Positions 39,671 to 48,017 are shown, counted from the stretch's first letter. The stretch: 64,000 nt of DNA from Alphaproteobacteria bacterium (GCA_017308235.1 JAFKFL010000019.1:1-64000); one strand, 5' to 3'. Translations and numbers: made by a program. The notes: generated from the sequence alone by a model not told the origin.

Positions 39671-40324
39671 ATCGGTGAGCCGCACCGTGCGGCCGCGCCG
39701 CATGCGCTCGGCCCAACCCTTCTTGAAGAAGGTGTCGGCGATCGCCGAGCCCAGCGCTCCCGAGATGTGAGGCCGCCGCTCGCTCCAGTCCAGGCACTGC
39801 CGGGCGAAGTGGCGGGTGTGCGCTGCTTTCGCGCCCGCGAGGTCAACGCCAAGTCTCGAGCAGAAGAGCTCGCCCGAAGAGGTGAGCGTCCAGTCGCGCG
39901 CGCCCTTGGGCTCGAGATGGCCATGCTGGGTGAGCGAATCGGTAACGGCCAGGCCCACCTGGCCTGCCAGATGATCGTAGCACGTGCGGCAGAAGCGGAG
40001 GTCAGGATCTCGCCGCCAGGCCGCGGTCGTGGAGGCGGGCGCGGCGCGCGTGCCGGCAAGCGCCATCAACGTTTCCATCGCGTGCGCCACCTCGCCCGAA
40101 GCCAGCCGGTAGAAGCGGTTGCGGCCCTGGGCGCGGGCGGCCAGCAGGTTGGCATCGACCATGCGCGCAAGGTGCCCCGACGCGGTCTGCGCCGTGACGC
40201 CCGCCGCCAGGGCGAGCTCGGATGCGGTATGGGCGCGGCCGTCCATCAGCAGGGAGAGCATGGAAGCCCGCGCCGGGTCGCCCATCAGGGCGGCAATTTC
40301 GGAGACACTGTTCACGGTAACCAT
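39623..40324 (-). CDS. ArsR-type winged-helix regulator with extended C-terminus
   Basis: A 233-residue protein. HTH_20/ArsR fold in VSEIAALMGDPARASMLSLLMDGRAHTASELALAAGVTAQTASGHLARMVDANLL, twice the usual length because of a ~130-residue C-terminal extension containing a Cys pair (RFCRTCYDHLAGQVG) and a final HTH-like segment. This layout is common in alphaproteobacterial paralogues; the effector is unknown. A dyad TTCGGT-N4-ACCGAA lies 46-61 bp upstream. Convergent overlap of 48 bp with the WYL gene. Confidence 0.85.
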   Translation of the reverse strand: MVTVNSVSEIAALMGDPARASMLSLLMDGRAHTASELALAAGVTAQTASGHLARMVDANLLAARAQGRNRFYRLASGEVAHAMETLMALAGTRAAPASTTAAWRRDPDLRFCRTCYDHLAGQVGLAVTDSLTQHGHLEPKGARDWTLTSSGELFCSRLGVDLAGAKAAHTRHFARQCLDWSERRPHISGALGSAIADTFFKKGWAERMRRGRTVRLTDSGRRALSSHFGTSLS

Positions 40325-40369
40325 GGGCAGAATCTAGGCTCGCGCGCGCGGTCCCGCCATGGCCAATAG

Positions 40370-40385
40370 TTCGGTCGTTACCGAA
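40370..40385. promoter_or_regulatory. Candidate ArsR operator TTCGGT-N4-ACCGAA
   Basis: A perfect 6-bp dyad with a 4-bp spacer, 46-61 bp upstream of the ArsR-type gene start and immediately after the phosphoribosyltransferase gene. Dyads of this form are bound by ArsR-type regulators in related bacteria. Self-regulation is the simplest reading. Confidence 0.55.
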
Positions 40386-40388
40386 GGG

Positions 40389-41048
40389 TCATTCGTCGGG
40401 ATCGGTCGACTGGGCAAGCCAAGCGAGCGCCTCCTCGTGGCTCACCTGGGCGGCGTCGCCGTAATAATGCTCGATGGGCGCCAGTTCGCTCTCCTGCCTC
40501 AGGTAGACCGTCCTGGCGGCGAGACCTTCAAAGCGCTGCACGCCAGGGCGGCTCGCGACGGGCGCTGCAATGACGATCTTCGAGGCGCCCGCGGCACGCA
40601 GCAGCCGAACGGCTCCGGCCATGGCGTAGCCGGGCCCGATCGACTGGTCGACCACGATGGCAAGCCGGCCCGACGGCGAGATCATGCCACCGGTGCCGCG
40701 ATAGCGGCGGCGGCGATCCTCGATCTCGGCCAACGCCGCGCTCACTTCGGCCTCGAGCCATTCGCGTGACGCGCCGGGCGCTTGCTCCCAGTCACGCTCG
40801 ATCAACACCTCGGGCGTATGGCCCTCGAGGATTGTCGCCACGAGCCGGCTGCGGTCGCCGGGCGCACGCACGATCCGCACCAGCGCAACGTCCAGCGGCG
40901 CACGAAGATGCCGGGCGACTTCATACGCCACAGGCACGCCGCAACGGGGCAAGCCGAACACGATCGGCCGATGATCGGCAAGATGGCCGAGTTCGACGGC
41001 AAGCTCACGGCCTGCGGCGGCGCGATCCGGAAAGGCTGGTGCGGCCAT
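40389..41048 (-). CDS. Phosphoribosyltransferase-fold protein
   Basis: A 219-residue PRTase-fold protein: VFGLPRCGVPVAYEVARHLRAPLDVALVRI at the N-terminus and the PRPP-loop-like SPSGRLAIVVDQSIGPGYAMAGAVRLLRAAGASKIVIAAPVA, which has a DQ instead of the typical DD(T/S)xxTG PRPP motif. Such proteins in soil bacteria may be predicted PRTases with altered or lost activity. Starts with ATG at 41048; overlaps nothing significant, but the DUF6285 gene lies 2 nt upstream. Its presence in an APH/DUF6285 operon is unusual. Confidence 0.72.
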   Translation of the reverse strand: MAAPAFPDRAAAGRELAVELGHLADHRPIVFGLPRCGVPVAYEVARHLRAPLDVALVRIVRAPGDRSRLVATILEGHTPEVLIERDWEQAPGASREWLEAEVSAALAEIEDRRRRYRGTGGMISPSGRLAIVVDQSIGPGYAMAGAVRLLRAAGASKIVIAAPVASRPGVQRFEGLAARTVYLRQESELAPIEHYYGDAAQVSHEEALAWLAQSTDPDE

Positions 41049-41050
41049 GG

Positions 41051-41410
41051 TCACCGCCACTTGGGATTGGCGATGGCGATCTTGTCGGTGACGGCGGCAT
41101 CGAGGTGCGCCATCAGGCCGGTGTCGCGCTCGTCGCGATCTCCGGCACGCAATTGCCGGGCGAGTTCGCGGTTCAGTTCCTCGAGGGTGCCGTCGCGACC
41201 GAGCAGGCGAACGAGACGGTCGTGCTCGCGTGCATCCGCTGCGGGGCCAAGTCGCCCTTCGCGTTCGAGGATCGCCAGGGCATTTACCGCTACACGCATC
41301 TGGAAGCCAAGCCGCGGATCGGCGCGGTCGAGCGCCGGAGTGGCTTCCTCGCGCAGGAAATCGGCGACAGCGGTAAGGAGCTCGGAAGCGGTGGGACGGT
41401 CCTGTGCCAT
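41051..41410 (-). CDS. DUF6285 protein
   Basis: A 119-residue small protein: DRPTASELLTAVADFLREEATPALDRADPRLGFQMRVAVNALAILEREGRLGP. DUF6285 proteins occur almost always next to a phosphotransferase (APH) gene and acyl-CoA dehydrogenase, as here with the upstream APH gene. Function is unknown. ATG at 41410 lies 2 nt from the APH stop, so an operon. Confidence 0.8.
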   Translation of the reverse strand: MAQDRPTASELLTAVADFLREEATPALDRADPRLGFQMRVAVNALAILEREGRLGPAADAREHDRLVRLLGRDGTLEELNRELARQLRAGDRDERDTGLMAHLDAAVTDKIAIANPKWR

Positions 41411-41412
41411 GG

Positions 41413-42438
41413 TCAGGGCTCCGCTTTCAAAAGTTGCAGCAGGTCGACCTCAGTCTCGACGGCGCGACGGCCGATCGCCGCATGTTCCATCGATTTGATC
41501 GCGCCGGAAAGATGTTTCCAGGCCTGGTTGAGGCAGATCACGCCCCAGTGGACGGTGCCGAACACTTCCCACCAATGGGCTCGCGTCCGATCGACTCGGC
41601 GGCCGCTCGTGCGCTCGTAGGCATCCCATAGCTCCTCGCGGCTGCCGAAACCCGCCGCCGGCTTGTCGATCGCACCGAAGCGCCAGCTCTTCACGCACAG
41701 CCAGCCGAGGTCCTCGAGCGGATCGCCAAGATGGGCCAGCTCCCAGTCGAGGATCGCCGTCACGCCAGATTCGTCGGCAAGGTAGTTGCCGGTGCGATAG
41801 TCGCCATGCACGAGCAGCGGCCAGTCGAGCGGTACAGGCTTGCGGCGATCGAGCCATGTCAGCGCAAGCTCGAAGACCGGCTGTGGGCTGCCCAGGAGAT
41901 CGAGCGACCGGCGCAGCCCCGCGATATGGTCGGCCGCTTCGCGTCGCTTGAGAAACGGCAGCGTTTTCGGATCGGTCGCGTGGATCGCCGCAGCGATCTC
42001 GCCCAACTGACGGGCGATCCGGCCGCGCGCCGCCGCATAGGGCGGATCGCGCAGCAGCTTCCGCGCAATGGCGGTGCCGCCGACGCGTCGCATGACGTAC
42101 GCCTCGCCCAGGCCATCCTCCGGCACCAGCTCGAACAACGGCTCGGGTGCACGCACGCCGGCCCGGTGGGCGGCCTGCAGGACGCGAAACTCGGTGGCGC
42201 GGTCGATCGAGACGGACTGCTCGCGGTCGGACTTGCCCTTGGCCGGGGGATCTCGGCGCAGGATCAGCGCGTGCCACTGCCCGCCCACCCGCGCGTCGAA
42301 GCTCCAGGTCTGCCGCGAGGCGCCGCCTGACTGGCGGACCAGCGCTTCAACCTCGGCCGCACCGTGGAAATGCCGGCTGGTCGCGGCGGCCAGTGCTGAC
42401 CGCACCTGATCGGCCTCGCTTTGCATATGAACGGTCAT
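41413..42438 (-). CDS. APH-fold phosphotransferase family protein (acyl-CoA metabolism associated)
   Basis: A 341-residue aminoglycoside phosphotransferase-fold protein. Kinase motifs: WPLLVHGDYRTGNYLAD (catalytic HGDYRxGN) and AILDWELAHLGDPLEDLGWL (DWExxxxGDP). The family, ACAD10/11-like, is tied to acyl-CoA dehydrogenases and acts on lipid-linked or hydroxy-acid substrates. It heads an operon with DUF6285 and a PRTase-like gene. In many genomes an acyl-CoA dehydrogenase completes the set, which is absent here. Divergent from the MaoC gene. Confidence 0.85.
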   Translation of the reverse strand: MTVHMQSEADQVRSALAAATSRHFHGAAEVEALVRQSGGASRQTWSFDARVGGQWHALILRRDPPAKGKSDREQSVSIDRATEFRVLQAAHRAGVRAPEPLFELVPEDGLGEAYVMRRVGGTAIARKLLRDPPYAAARGRIARQLGEIAAAIHATDPKTLPFLKRREAADHIAGLRRSLDLLGSPQPVFELALTWLDRRKPVPLDWPLLVHGDYRTGNYLADESGVTAILDWELAHLGDPLEDLGWLCVKSWRFGAIDKPAAGFGSREELWDAYERTSGRRVDRTRAHWWEVFGTVHWGVICLNQAWKHLSGAIKSMEHAAIGRRAVETEVDLLQLLKAEP

Positions 42439-42505
42439 TCACCAGACTGTGGCACAGAGCCCGGCACGTGGTAAGAGGGCGCGCCAAAAGCAGGAGACCG
42501 GCGAC

Positions 42506-42952
42506 GTGACTGTGACTTTCGAGGCAATGAACGGCCTTTTCCTGGAAGACCTCAAGGTCGGCCAGTCGGCCATGTTCGGCCGCACCGTGACCGATGCCGA
42601 CATTGCGGCCTTCGCCGGCGTGTCAGGCGACACCAATCCGATTCATCTGCACGAGGGCTTCGCGCGCACCACGCGGTTCGGCCAGCGCATCGCGCACGGC
42701 ATGCTGAGCGGCAGCTTCATCTCGACCGTGATCGGCACCAAGCTGCCCGGTCCCGGCGCGGTCTATATCTCGCAGACTATGAACTTCCTCGCACCGGTGA
42801 TGATCGGCGATACGATCACCGCGGTCGCGACCATCACGGCGATCGACGAGAAGCGCCGGCGGGTCACGCTCAAGACCCAGTGCCTCAACGGCGAGAAAGC
42901 GGTGATCGACGGCGAGGCCGTCGTGCTGGTGCCGCGTCGCGCCGCCGCCTGA
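42506..42952 (+). CDS. MaoC-like (R)-hydratase/dehydratase
   Basis: A 148-residue hotdog-fold hydratase with DADIAAFAGVSGDTNPIHLHEGFARTTRFGQRIAHGMLSGSFIS, the catalytic Asp-x4-His-type pair of (R)-enoyl-CoA hydratases (PhaJ/MaoC). The GTG at 42506 sits 9 nt after GGAG; the frame is open further upstream but lacks a site. It hydrates enoyl-CoA, perhaps in fatty acid or PHA metabolism. ribF follows after 5 bp. Confidence 0.86.
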   Translation: MTVTFEAMNGLFLEDLKVGQSAMFGRTVTDADIAAFAGVSGDTNPIHLHEGFARTTRFGQRIAHGMLSGSFISTVIGTKLPGPGAVYISQTMNFLAPVMIGDTITAVATITAIDEKRRRVTLKTQCLNGEKAVIDGEAVVLVPRRAAA

Positions 42953-42957
42953 TCGCG

Positions 42958-43884
42958 ATGATCCCGGTCTTCGACGAGTGGCAAGGCGTTCCGGCGCCGT
43001 GGAAGGGCGGCGCAGTGGCGCTTGGCAATTTCGACGGCGTGCATCGAGGCCATCAGGCACTGATTGCGCACACGGCGGAGCGGGCGAAGGCGCTCGATGC
43101 GCCGGTGCTCGTGCTCACGTTCGAACCGCATCCTCGGCGCTTCTTCGTGCCAGATACCGGTCCGTTTCGCCTGACCATGCCGCCGGCCAAGACGCGGCTG
43201 CTCGAGGCGCAGGGTGTGCAGGCCATCCTGGCCCAGCGTTTCGACCAGGAATTCGCCGCACTTCCCGCCGATGCCTTCGTCGACGACGTGCTGTTGCGGG
43301 GGCTCGCCGCGCGTCATGTCGTGTGCGGCTACGATTTCACCTTTGGCGCGCGCCGCGGCGGCAACGTCGAAAAGCTACGCAAGCTCGGCCGCGAGCGCGG
43401 CTTGGGTGTCACTGTGCTCGACCCGGTGATGCGCGAGGGCGAGATCTACTCCTCCACCCGCATCCGCGAGGCGCTGCGCGCCGGCTGGGCGAGCGAGGCG
43501 GCCGAGCTTTTAGGCCGGTCGTGGGAGATCGAAGGTATGGTCGAGCAGGGCGACCAGCGCGGCCGCACCATCGGCTTCCCGACCGCCAATGTGGCGCTGG
43601 GCGAGCACCTGCGGCCGCGCTTCGGCGTTTATGCCGTGCGTGTGCTGGTCGGGGACGCCTGGCGAGACGGCGTCGCCAACCTCGGCAAGCGCCCGACGGT
43701 CGGCAAGCTGCAGGAGAATTTCGAGGTCCACCTGTTCGATTTTGCAGGCGATCTTTATGGCCAGACGCTGCGCGTGGCGCTGGTGGACTTCATCCGGCCC
43801 GAGATGAAGTTCGCCGGCCTCGACCAGCTGAAAGCCCAGATCGCCGCCGATGCCCAGGCCGCACGGGCGATCCTCGCCGATTGA
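42958..43884 (+). CDS. ribF: Bifunctional riboflavin kinase/FAD synthetase
   Basis: A 308-residue RibF. N-terminal nucleotidylyl-transferase domain: VALGNFDGVHRGHQALI and DFTFGARRGGN, YSSTRIREAL. C-terminal flavokinase: GRTIGFPTANV and NLGKRPTVG...FEVHLFDF. Phosphorylates riboflavin to FMN and adenylylates it to FAD. ATG at 42958, 5 bp after the MaoC gene, hence coupled. ileS follows 180 bp later, with its own promoter; ribF-ileS-lspA is a conserved order in proteobacteria. Confidence 0.96.
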   Translation: MIPVFDEWQGVPAPWKGGAVALGNFDGVHRGHQALIAHTAERAKALDAPVLVLTFEPHPRRFFVPDTGPFRLTMPPAKTRLLEAQGVQAILAQRFDQEFAALPADAFVDDVLLRGLAARHVVCGYDFTFGARRGGNVEKLRKLGRERGLGVTVLDPVMREGEIYSSTRIREALRAGWASEAAELLGRSWEIEGMVEQGDQRGRTIGFPTANVALGEHLRPRFGVYAVRVLVGDAWRDGVANLGKRPTVGKLQENFEVHLFDFAGDLYGQTLRVALVDFIRPEMKFAGLDQLKAQIAADAQAARAILAD

Positions 43885-43901
43885 GGCGGGCCCCGCTCGC
43901 C

Positions 43902-43930
43902 TTGACCCCCCGCAACCCCGTCCCTAGATT
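43902..43930 (+). promoter_or_regulatory. Sigma-70-type promoter for ileS
   Basis: TTGACC (43902-43907) and TAGATT (43925-43930) are separated by 17 bp, a near-ideal sigma-70 spacing. The predicted start is near 43937, just before a leader ORF and terminator-like hairpin. No competitor is evident in the ribF-ileS gap. Confidence 0.6.
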
Positions 43931-43939
43931 GCCGGCCCC

Positions 43940-44007
43940 ATGAGATCGAGGGCCTCTCGGGAGCGAATTAGCCGCCCGGTCCGCTAGCCGCGGCCGGGTT
44001 CTTCTTG
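43940..44007 (+). promoter_or_regulatory. Attenuator-like leader of ileS: leader ORF plus terminator-like hairpin
   Basis: A 15-codon leader ORF starts at ATG 43940 and ends at TAG 43985-43987. It has one Ile codon (ATT, 43967-43969) near its end. The stop lies in the loop of a strong hairpin: CCCGG(43975)-t-CCGC / GCGG-CCGGG(43998), nine pairs with one bulge, followed by TTCTTCTTG. A terminator hairpin plus a leader ORF fits an attenuator. With only one Ile codon and no T-box core, the regulation is not established. A four-codon ORF (ATG 44054 to TGA 44066-44068) also overlaps the ileS GTG. Confidence 0.45.
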
Positions 44008-44064
44008 CTGTCTGCGCGCCGGAAAGCAACCGGCGCCCTCCCGTTCGAACCCCATGAGTTCGTT

Positions 44065-46914
44065 GTGACAACCGACTACAAATCAAGCGTCTTCCTGCCC
44101 AAGACCGATTTTCCCATGCGTGGCGGCCTGCCCAAGAAGGAGCCGGAGCTCCTGAAGCGCTGGGCCGACATGAAGCTGTTCGATCGCCTGCGCGCCGACA
44201 GCCGTGGCCGCACCAAGTTCGTGCTGCATGACGGCCCGCCTTACGCCAACGGCAACATCCATATCGGCACGGCGCTGAACAAGATTCTGAAAGACCTCGT
44301 CACGCGCACCCAGCAGATGTTGGGCAAGGACAGCTGGTATGTCCCGGGTTGGGACTGTCATGGCCTGCCGATCGAATGGAAGATCGAGGAAGAGTACCGC
44401 GCCAAGAAGAAGGACAAGGACCAGGTGCCGGTCGGCGAGTTTCGTCGCCAATGCCGCGCCTTCGCCGACCACTGGATCGGCGTGCAGCGCGAGGAATTCC
44501 GGCGGCTCGGCGTCGAGGGCGATTGGGACCACTACTACTCGACCATGAAGTACGAGTCCGAAGCCGTCATCGCGGGCGAGCTCGGCAAGTTCCTGATGAA
44601 TGGTGGGCTCTACAAGGGGTCAAAGGCAGTGCTGTGGAGCGTCGTCGAGAAGACCGCGCTCGCCGAGGCCGAGATCGAATATCACGACCACGTCTCCGAC
44701 ACCGTCCATGTCCGCTTTCCGGTGCTGAAGTCAAAAGGCGGCATGCTCGACGGCGCGTCTGTCGTGATCTGGACCACGACACCCTGGACCATCCCGGGCA
44801 ATCGCGCGCTCGCCTATGGGCCCGAGATCGCCTACGCGCTGGTCGAGGTCGCGGCCGTCGCCGAAGGCAGCCGCGCGCACGTCGGCGAGAAGATGGTGCT
44901 GGCCGAGGAACTGGTCGGCGTTGTTGGCCAGGCTGGCAACTTCACGCCAAAGATTTTGAGAAAAGTCGGCGCTGCCGATCTTGAGGGGTTGGTCGCGGCG
45001 CATCCGCTGCGTGGCCAGGGTTACGACTTCGATGTGCGCCTGCTGCCGGCGGATTTCGTGACCGCCGATGCTGGCACTGGCTTCGTACACATCGCGCCGG
45101 GCCATGGCGCCGACGACTACGAGCTCGGCATCGCCAACGGCGTCGAGGTGCCGGACACCGTTGCCGAAGATGGCAGTTACTATCCGCATGTGCCGTTGTT
45201 TGCCAGACTGCAGGTCTATACCTCTGTTGGCAAGAAGGGGCCGGCCAACCGAGCTGTCAGCGAGGCGCTCGACAAGGCCGGCAAGCTGCTGGCGACCGGA
45301 CGCATCACCCACAGCTATCCGCATTCCTGGCGGTCCAAGGCGCCGGTGATCTTCCGCAACGCGCCGCAGTGGTTCATCGCCATGGACAAGCCGATCGCCG
45401 AGATCGGCGGCACCTTGCGGCAGAAGGCGCTCGAGGCCATCGACGCCACGCGCTTCGTCCCGCGCGCGGGCTACAACCGGCTGCGCAGCATGATCGAGGC
45501 CCGGCCCGACTGGTGCGTGTCGCGCCAGCGCGCCTGGGGTGTGCCGATCGCGGTATTCGTCGACAAGAAAACCGGTGAGCCGCTGCGCGATCCGGAGGTG
45601 ATGGATCGCGTCGTCGAAGCCTTCAAGTCCGAAGGCGCGGATGCCTGGTTCGAGAGCCCGCCCGAGCGCTTCCTTGGCAACAAGCACAAGGCCGGCGACT
45701 TCGAGCAGGTGAGGGACATTCTCGATGTCTGGTTCGACTCGGGCAGCACGCATGCCTTCACGCTGGAGGGCAATCCCGACCTGAAGTGGCCGGCGGACCT
45801 CTATCTCGAGGGTTCCGATCAACATCGCGGCTGGTTCCACTCCTCGCTGCTCGAAAGCTGCGGCACGCGCGGACGTGCGCCCTACGAGGCGGTGCTCACG
45901 CACGGCTTCACGCTCGACGAGCAAGGCCGCAAGATGTCGAAGTCGCTGGGCAACACCACCGCGCCGCAAGCCGTGTGTGACCAGTACGGCGCGGATATTC
46001 TTCGGCTCTGGGTGGTCGGCGCCGATTACACCGAAGACCAACGCATCGGGCCCGAGATCCTGAAGCATCAGGCCGAGGCCTACCGCCGTCTGCGCAATAC
46101 GCTGCGTTACCTCCTGGGCAGCCTCGATGGTTTCTCCGCCGGCGAAAGGGTTGAGTTCAAGGATCTGCCGGAGCTGGAGCGCTGGGTGCTGCATCGCCTC
46201 GCCGAGCTCGATGCCATGTTCCGGCCGGCCGTCGAGGATTTCGACTTCCACAAGATCGCGACGGAGCTGCACAATTTCTGCGCCGTCGATCTTTCGGCTT
46301 TCTACTTCGACATCCGCAAGGATGCGATCTACTGCGATGCGCCCAAGGCTTTGCGGCGGCGTGCCGCGCGCACCGTGATGGCGGAGCTTTTCTCTTTCCT
46401 CACCGCCTGGCTGGCGCCCATCACCTGCTTCACGGCGGAGGAAGCTTGGCTTGCGCGGCCGATGGATATGCCGGACAGCGCAACCGAGAGCGTGCATCTA
46501 CGGCTCTATCCCACGATCCCCAACACTTGGTCCGACACAGCGCTCGGCGAGAAATGGAAGACCGTGCGCTCGCTGCGCCGCGTCGTTACCGGTGCGTTGG
46601 AGCTCGAACGCGCCGAGAAGCGCATCGGCTCGAGCCTGCAGGCGGCACCGCATGTCCATGTGGCGCCGGAATATGTCGCCGCCATGAAGGACCTCGATCT
46701 CGCCGAGATCTGCATCACCTCGGCCGGTGATCTTCTGGCGAATCCATCACCGCCCGGTGCGTTCGCTTTGCCGGAAGTTGCCGGTGTCTCGGTTGTTCCG
46801 GCGTTGGCGCATGGCGAGAAGTGCGCCCGCTGCTGGCAGGTCCTGCCGGAGGTCGGCAAGTCGGCCAAGCACCCCTTGCTCTGCCAGCGCTGCGAGGCGG
46901 CGGTCGAAGGGTGA
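44065..46914 (+). CDS. ileS: Isoleucyl-tRNA synthetase
   Basis: A 949-residue class I synthetase. N-terminal FLPKTDFPMRGGLPKKEPELL, the HIGH-type motif PYANGNIHIGTALNKILKD near residue 66, editing domain (TTTPWTIPGNRAL; GTGFVHIAPGHGADDYELG), KMSKS in GRKMSKSLGN near residue 625, anticodon domain, and a C-terminal zinc finger CARCWQVLPEV...LCQRCEAAV. The GTG at 44065 gives the family start VTTDYKSSVFLPKTD; no clear Shine-Dalgarno sequence. Precedes lspA by 7 bp. Confidence 0.96.
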   Translation: MTTDYKSSVFLPKTDFPMRGGLPKKEPELLKRWADMKLFDRLRADSRGRTKFVLHDGPPYANGNIHIGTALNKILKDLVTRTQQMLGKDSWYVPGWDCHGLPIEWKIEEEYRAKKKDKDQVPVGEFRRQCRAFADHWIGVQREEFRRLGVEGDWDHYYSTMKYESEAVIAGELGKFLMNGGLYKGSKAVLWSVVEKTALAEAEIEYHDHVSDTVHVRFPVLKSKGGMLDGASVVIWTTTPWTIPGNRALAYGPEIAYALVEVAAVAEGSRAHVGEKMVLAEELVGVVGQAGNFTPKILRKVGAADLEGLVAAHPLRGQGYDFDVRLLPADFVTADAGTGFVHIAPGHGADDYELGIANGVEVPDTVAEDGSYYPHVPLFARLQVYTSVGKKGPANRAVSEALDKAGKLLATGRITHSYPHSWRSKAPVIFRNAPQWFIAMDKPIAEIGGTLRQKALEAIDATRFVPRAGYNRLRSMIEARPDWCVSRQRAWGVPIAVFVDKKTGEPLRDPEVMDRVVEAFKSEGADAWFESPPERFLGNKHKAGDFEQVRDILDVWFDSGSTHAFTLEGNPDLKWPADLYLEGSDQHRGWFHSSLLESCGTRGRAPYEAVLTHGFTLDEQGRKMSKSLGNTTAPQAVCDQYGADILRLWVVGADYTEDQRIGPEILKHQAEAYRRLRNTLRYLLGSLDGFSAGERVEFKDLPELERWVLHRLAELDAMFRPAVEDFDFHKIATELHNFCAVDLSAFYFDIRKDAIYCDAPKALRRRAARTVMAELFSFLTAWLAPITCFTAEEAWLARPMDMPDSATESVHLRLYPTIPNTWSDTALGEKWKTVRSLRRVVTGALELERAEKRIGSSLQAAPHVHVAPEYVAAMKDLDLAEICITSAGDLLANPSPPGAFALPEVAGVSVVPALAHGEKCARCWQVLPEVGKSAKHPLLCQRCEAAVEG

Positions 46915-46921
46915 ACGGCGG

Positions 46922-47395
46922 ATGAGGTCCATTGATCGCCAGGCGATGGGACTGGTCGCGATCACCCTGATCGTCGATCAGCTCTCCAAGGAGCTGCTGC
47001 TGCGCTACCTGGAGCAGGTGGGCGCGCAGGTTCCGGTGATCGACGGTCTCTTCCAGCTGGTGGTCGTCTGGAATCGCGGCGTGAGCTTTGGCCTGCTGAG
47101 CGGTGACGGGGTGCTTCCGCCCTGGATGTTGTCATGTGTCGCCATTACGGTAAGTGTCGGCTTGTTCCTGTGGTTGCGACGAACTGACCGACCGTTGACG
47201 GCCTGGGGTATCGGTCTTGTCATGGGCGGTGCCATCGGCAATGTTATCGACCGTGTCCGGTGGGGAGCGGTGTTCGACTTCGCCGATTTCCGCGGTCAGT
47301 TTTGGTGCTTCAATATCGCCGACTCGGCGATCGTGGTGGGTGTCGGGCTGATGCTCATCGATTCCCTGATCAGCGAAAGAAAGCGTGCGCTCTGA
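46922..47395 (+). CDS. lspA: Lipoprotein signal peptidase, copy 1 (shortened catalytic loop)
   Basis: A 157-residue, four-TM LspA-type protein. Motifs present: DQLSKELLLRYL, VWNRGVSFGLLS, GNVIDRVRWGAVFDFADF (Asp119) and FNIADSAIVVG (Asp134), corresponding to the two catalytic aspartates. Compared with copy 2 it lacks three residues between these aspartates (15 instead of 18 apart), where the active-site loop sits. Roughly four of five residues match copy 2. It could retain, lose or shift activity. ATG at 46922, 7 bp after ileS. Confidence 0.85.
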   Translation: MRSIDRQAMGLVAITLIVDQLSKELLLRYLEQVGAQVPVIDGLFQLVVVWNRGVSFGLLSGDGVLPPWMLSCVAITVSVGLFLWLRRTDRPLTAWGIGLVMGGAIGNVIDRVRWGAVFDFADFRGQFWCFNIADSAIVVGVGLMLIDSLISERKRAL

Positions 47396-47439
47396 CAAAT
47401 CATGATCGGCGGACAGAAGCGATTCTCCAGGAAATAGCA

Positions 47440-47489
47440 GTGCGACGGATAATTCCTGCAATGGCCTGCGAGGCCAAGGGTGCCGGCGC
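47440..47489 (+). pseudogene. Relic 5' end of the DUF3035 gene between the lspA copies
   Basis: GTGCGACGGATAATTCCTGC at 47440-47459 aligns with the beginning of the DUF3035 gene at 48018. It then runs into CTGCGAGGC...AAGGGTG, which resembles the end of ileS (46889-46915). So it marks the junction of the tandem duplication. It codes for nothing useful, and the reading frame ends within this stretch. Confidence 0.65.
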
Positions 47490-47972
47490 ATGAGAGCCAT
47501 CGATCGCCAGGCGATGGGTCTGGTTGCGCTCACTCTGATTGCCGATCAGGCGTCCAAAGAACTCCTGCTACGCCATCTCCTCAAGATCGGCACCGTGCAA
47601 CCGATCATCGATGGGTTCTTCCAGCTTGTGATCGTGTGGAACCGTGGCGTGAGCTTCGGGCTCCTGAGCGGCGATGGCGCTTTGCCTCCCTGGGTGCTTT
47701 CGGGTGTTGCGATCGCGGTCTGCATCGGCCTGTTCCTGTGGCTGCGACTGACCGACAGCCTGTTGACGGGTTGGGGCATCGGCCTTGTCATGGGCGGCGC
47801 CATCGGCAATGTTATCGACCGTGCCCGTTGGGGAGCGGTGTTCGACTTCGCTGATTTCCACGTGCAGGATTGGCATTGGCCGGCCTTCAACGTCGCCGAC
47901 GCGGCGATCGTGGTGGGTGTCGGTCTGATGCTGGTTGATTCCCTGATCGGCGAACGAAAACGCGCGCCCTGA
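47490..47972 (+). CDS. lspA: Lipoprotein signal peptidase, copy 2 (canonical)
   Basis: A 160-residue LspA, the aspartyl protease that removes signal peptides from prolipoproteins after diacylglyceryl transfer. Motifs: DQASKELLLRHL, VWNRGVSFGLLS, GNVIDRARWGAVFDFADF with Asp119, DWHWPAFNVADAAIVVG with Asp137. The 18-residue spacing and the WPAFN element match the usual enzymes, so this is likely the working copy. Its downstream neighbour is a lipoprotein gene, a natural substrate. Confidence 0.93.
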   Translation: MRAIDRQAMGLVALTLIADQASKELLLRHLLKIGTVQPIIDGFFQLVIVWNRGVSFGLLSGDGALPPWVLSGVAIAVCIGLFLWLRLTDSLLTGWGIGLVMGGAIGNVIDRARWGAVFDFADFHVQDWHWPAFNVADAAIVVGVGLMLVDSLIGERKRAP

Positions 47973-48017
47973 TGCGGCCATGATCGGCGGACACAAGCGG
48001 TTTCCCAAGGACGAGCA

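Noticed and set aside
43885..44064. T-box riboswitch for ileS
   Set aside because: The AGGGUGGNACCGCG antiterminator core is absent and T-boxes are not expected in this class.
44731..46497. A 588-codon open frame antisense to ileS
   Set aside because: Shadow of ileS codon bias; no RBS or domain.
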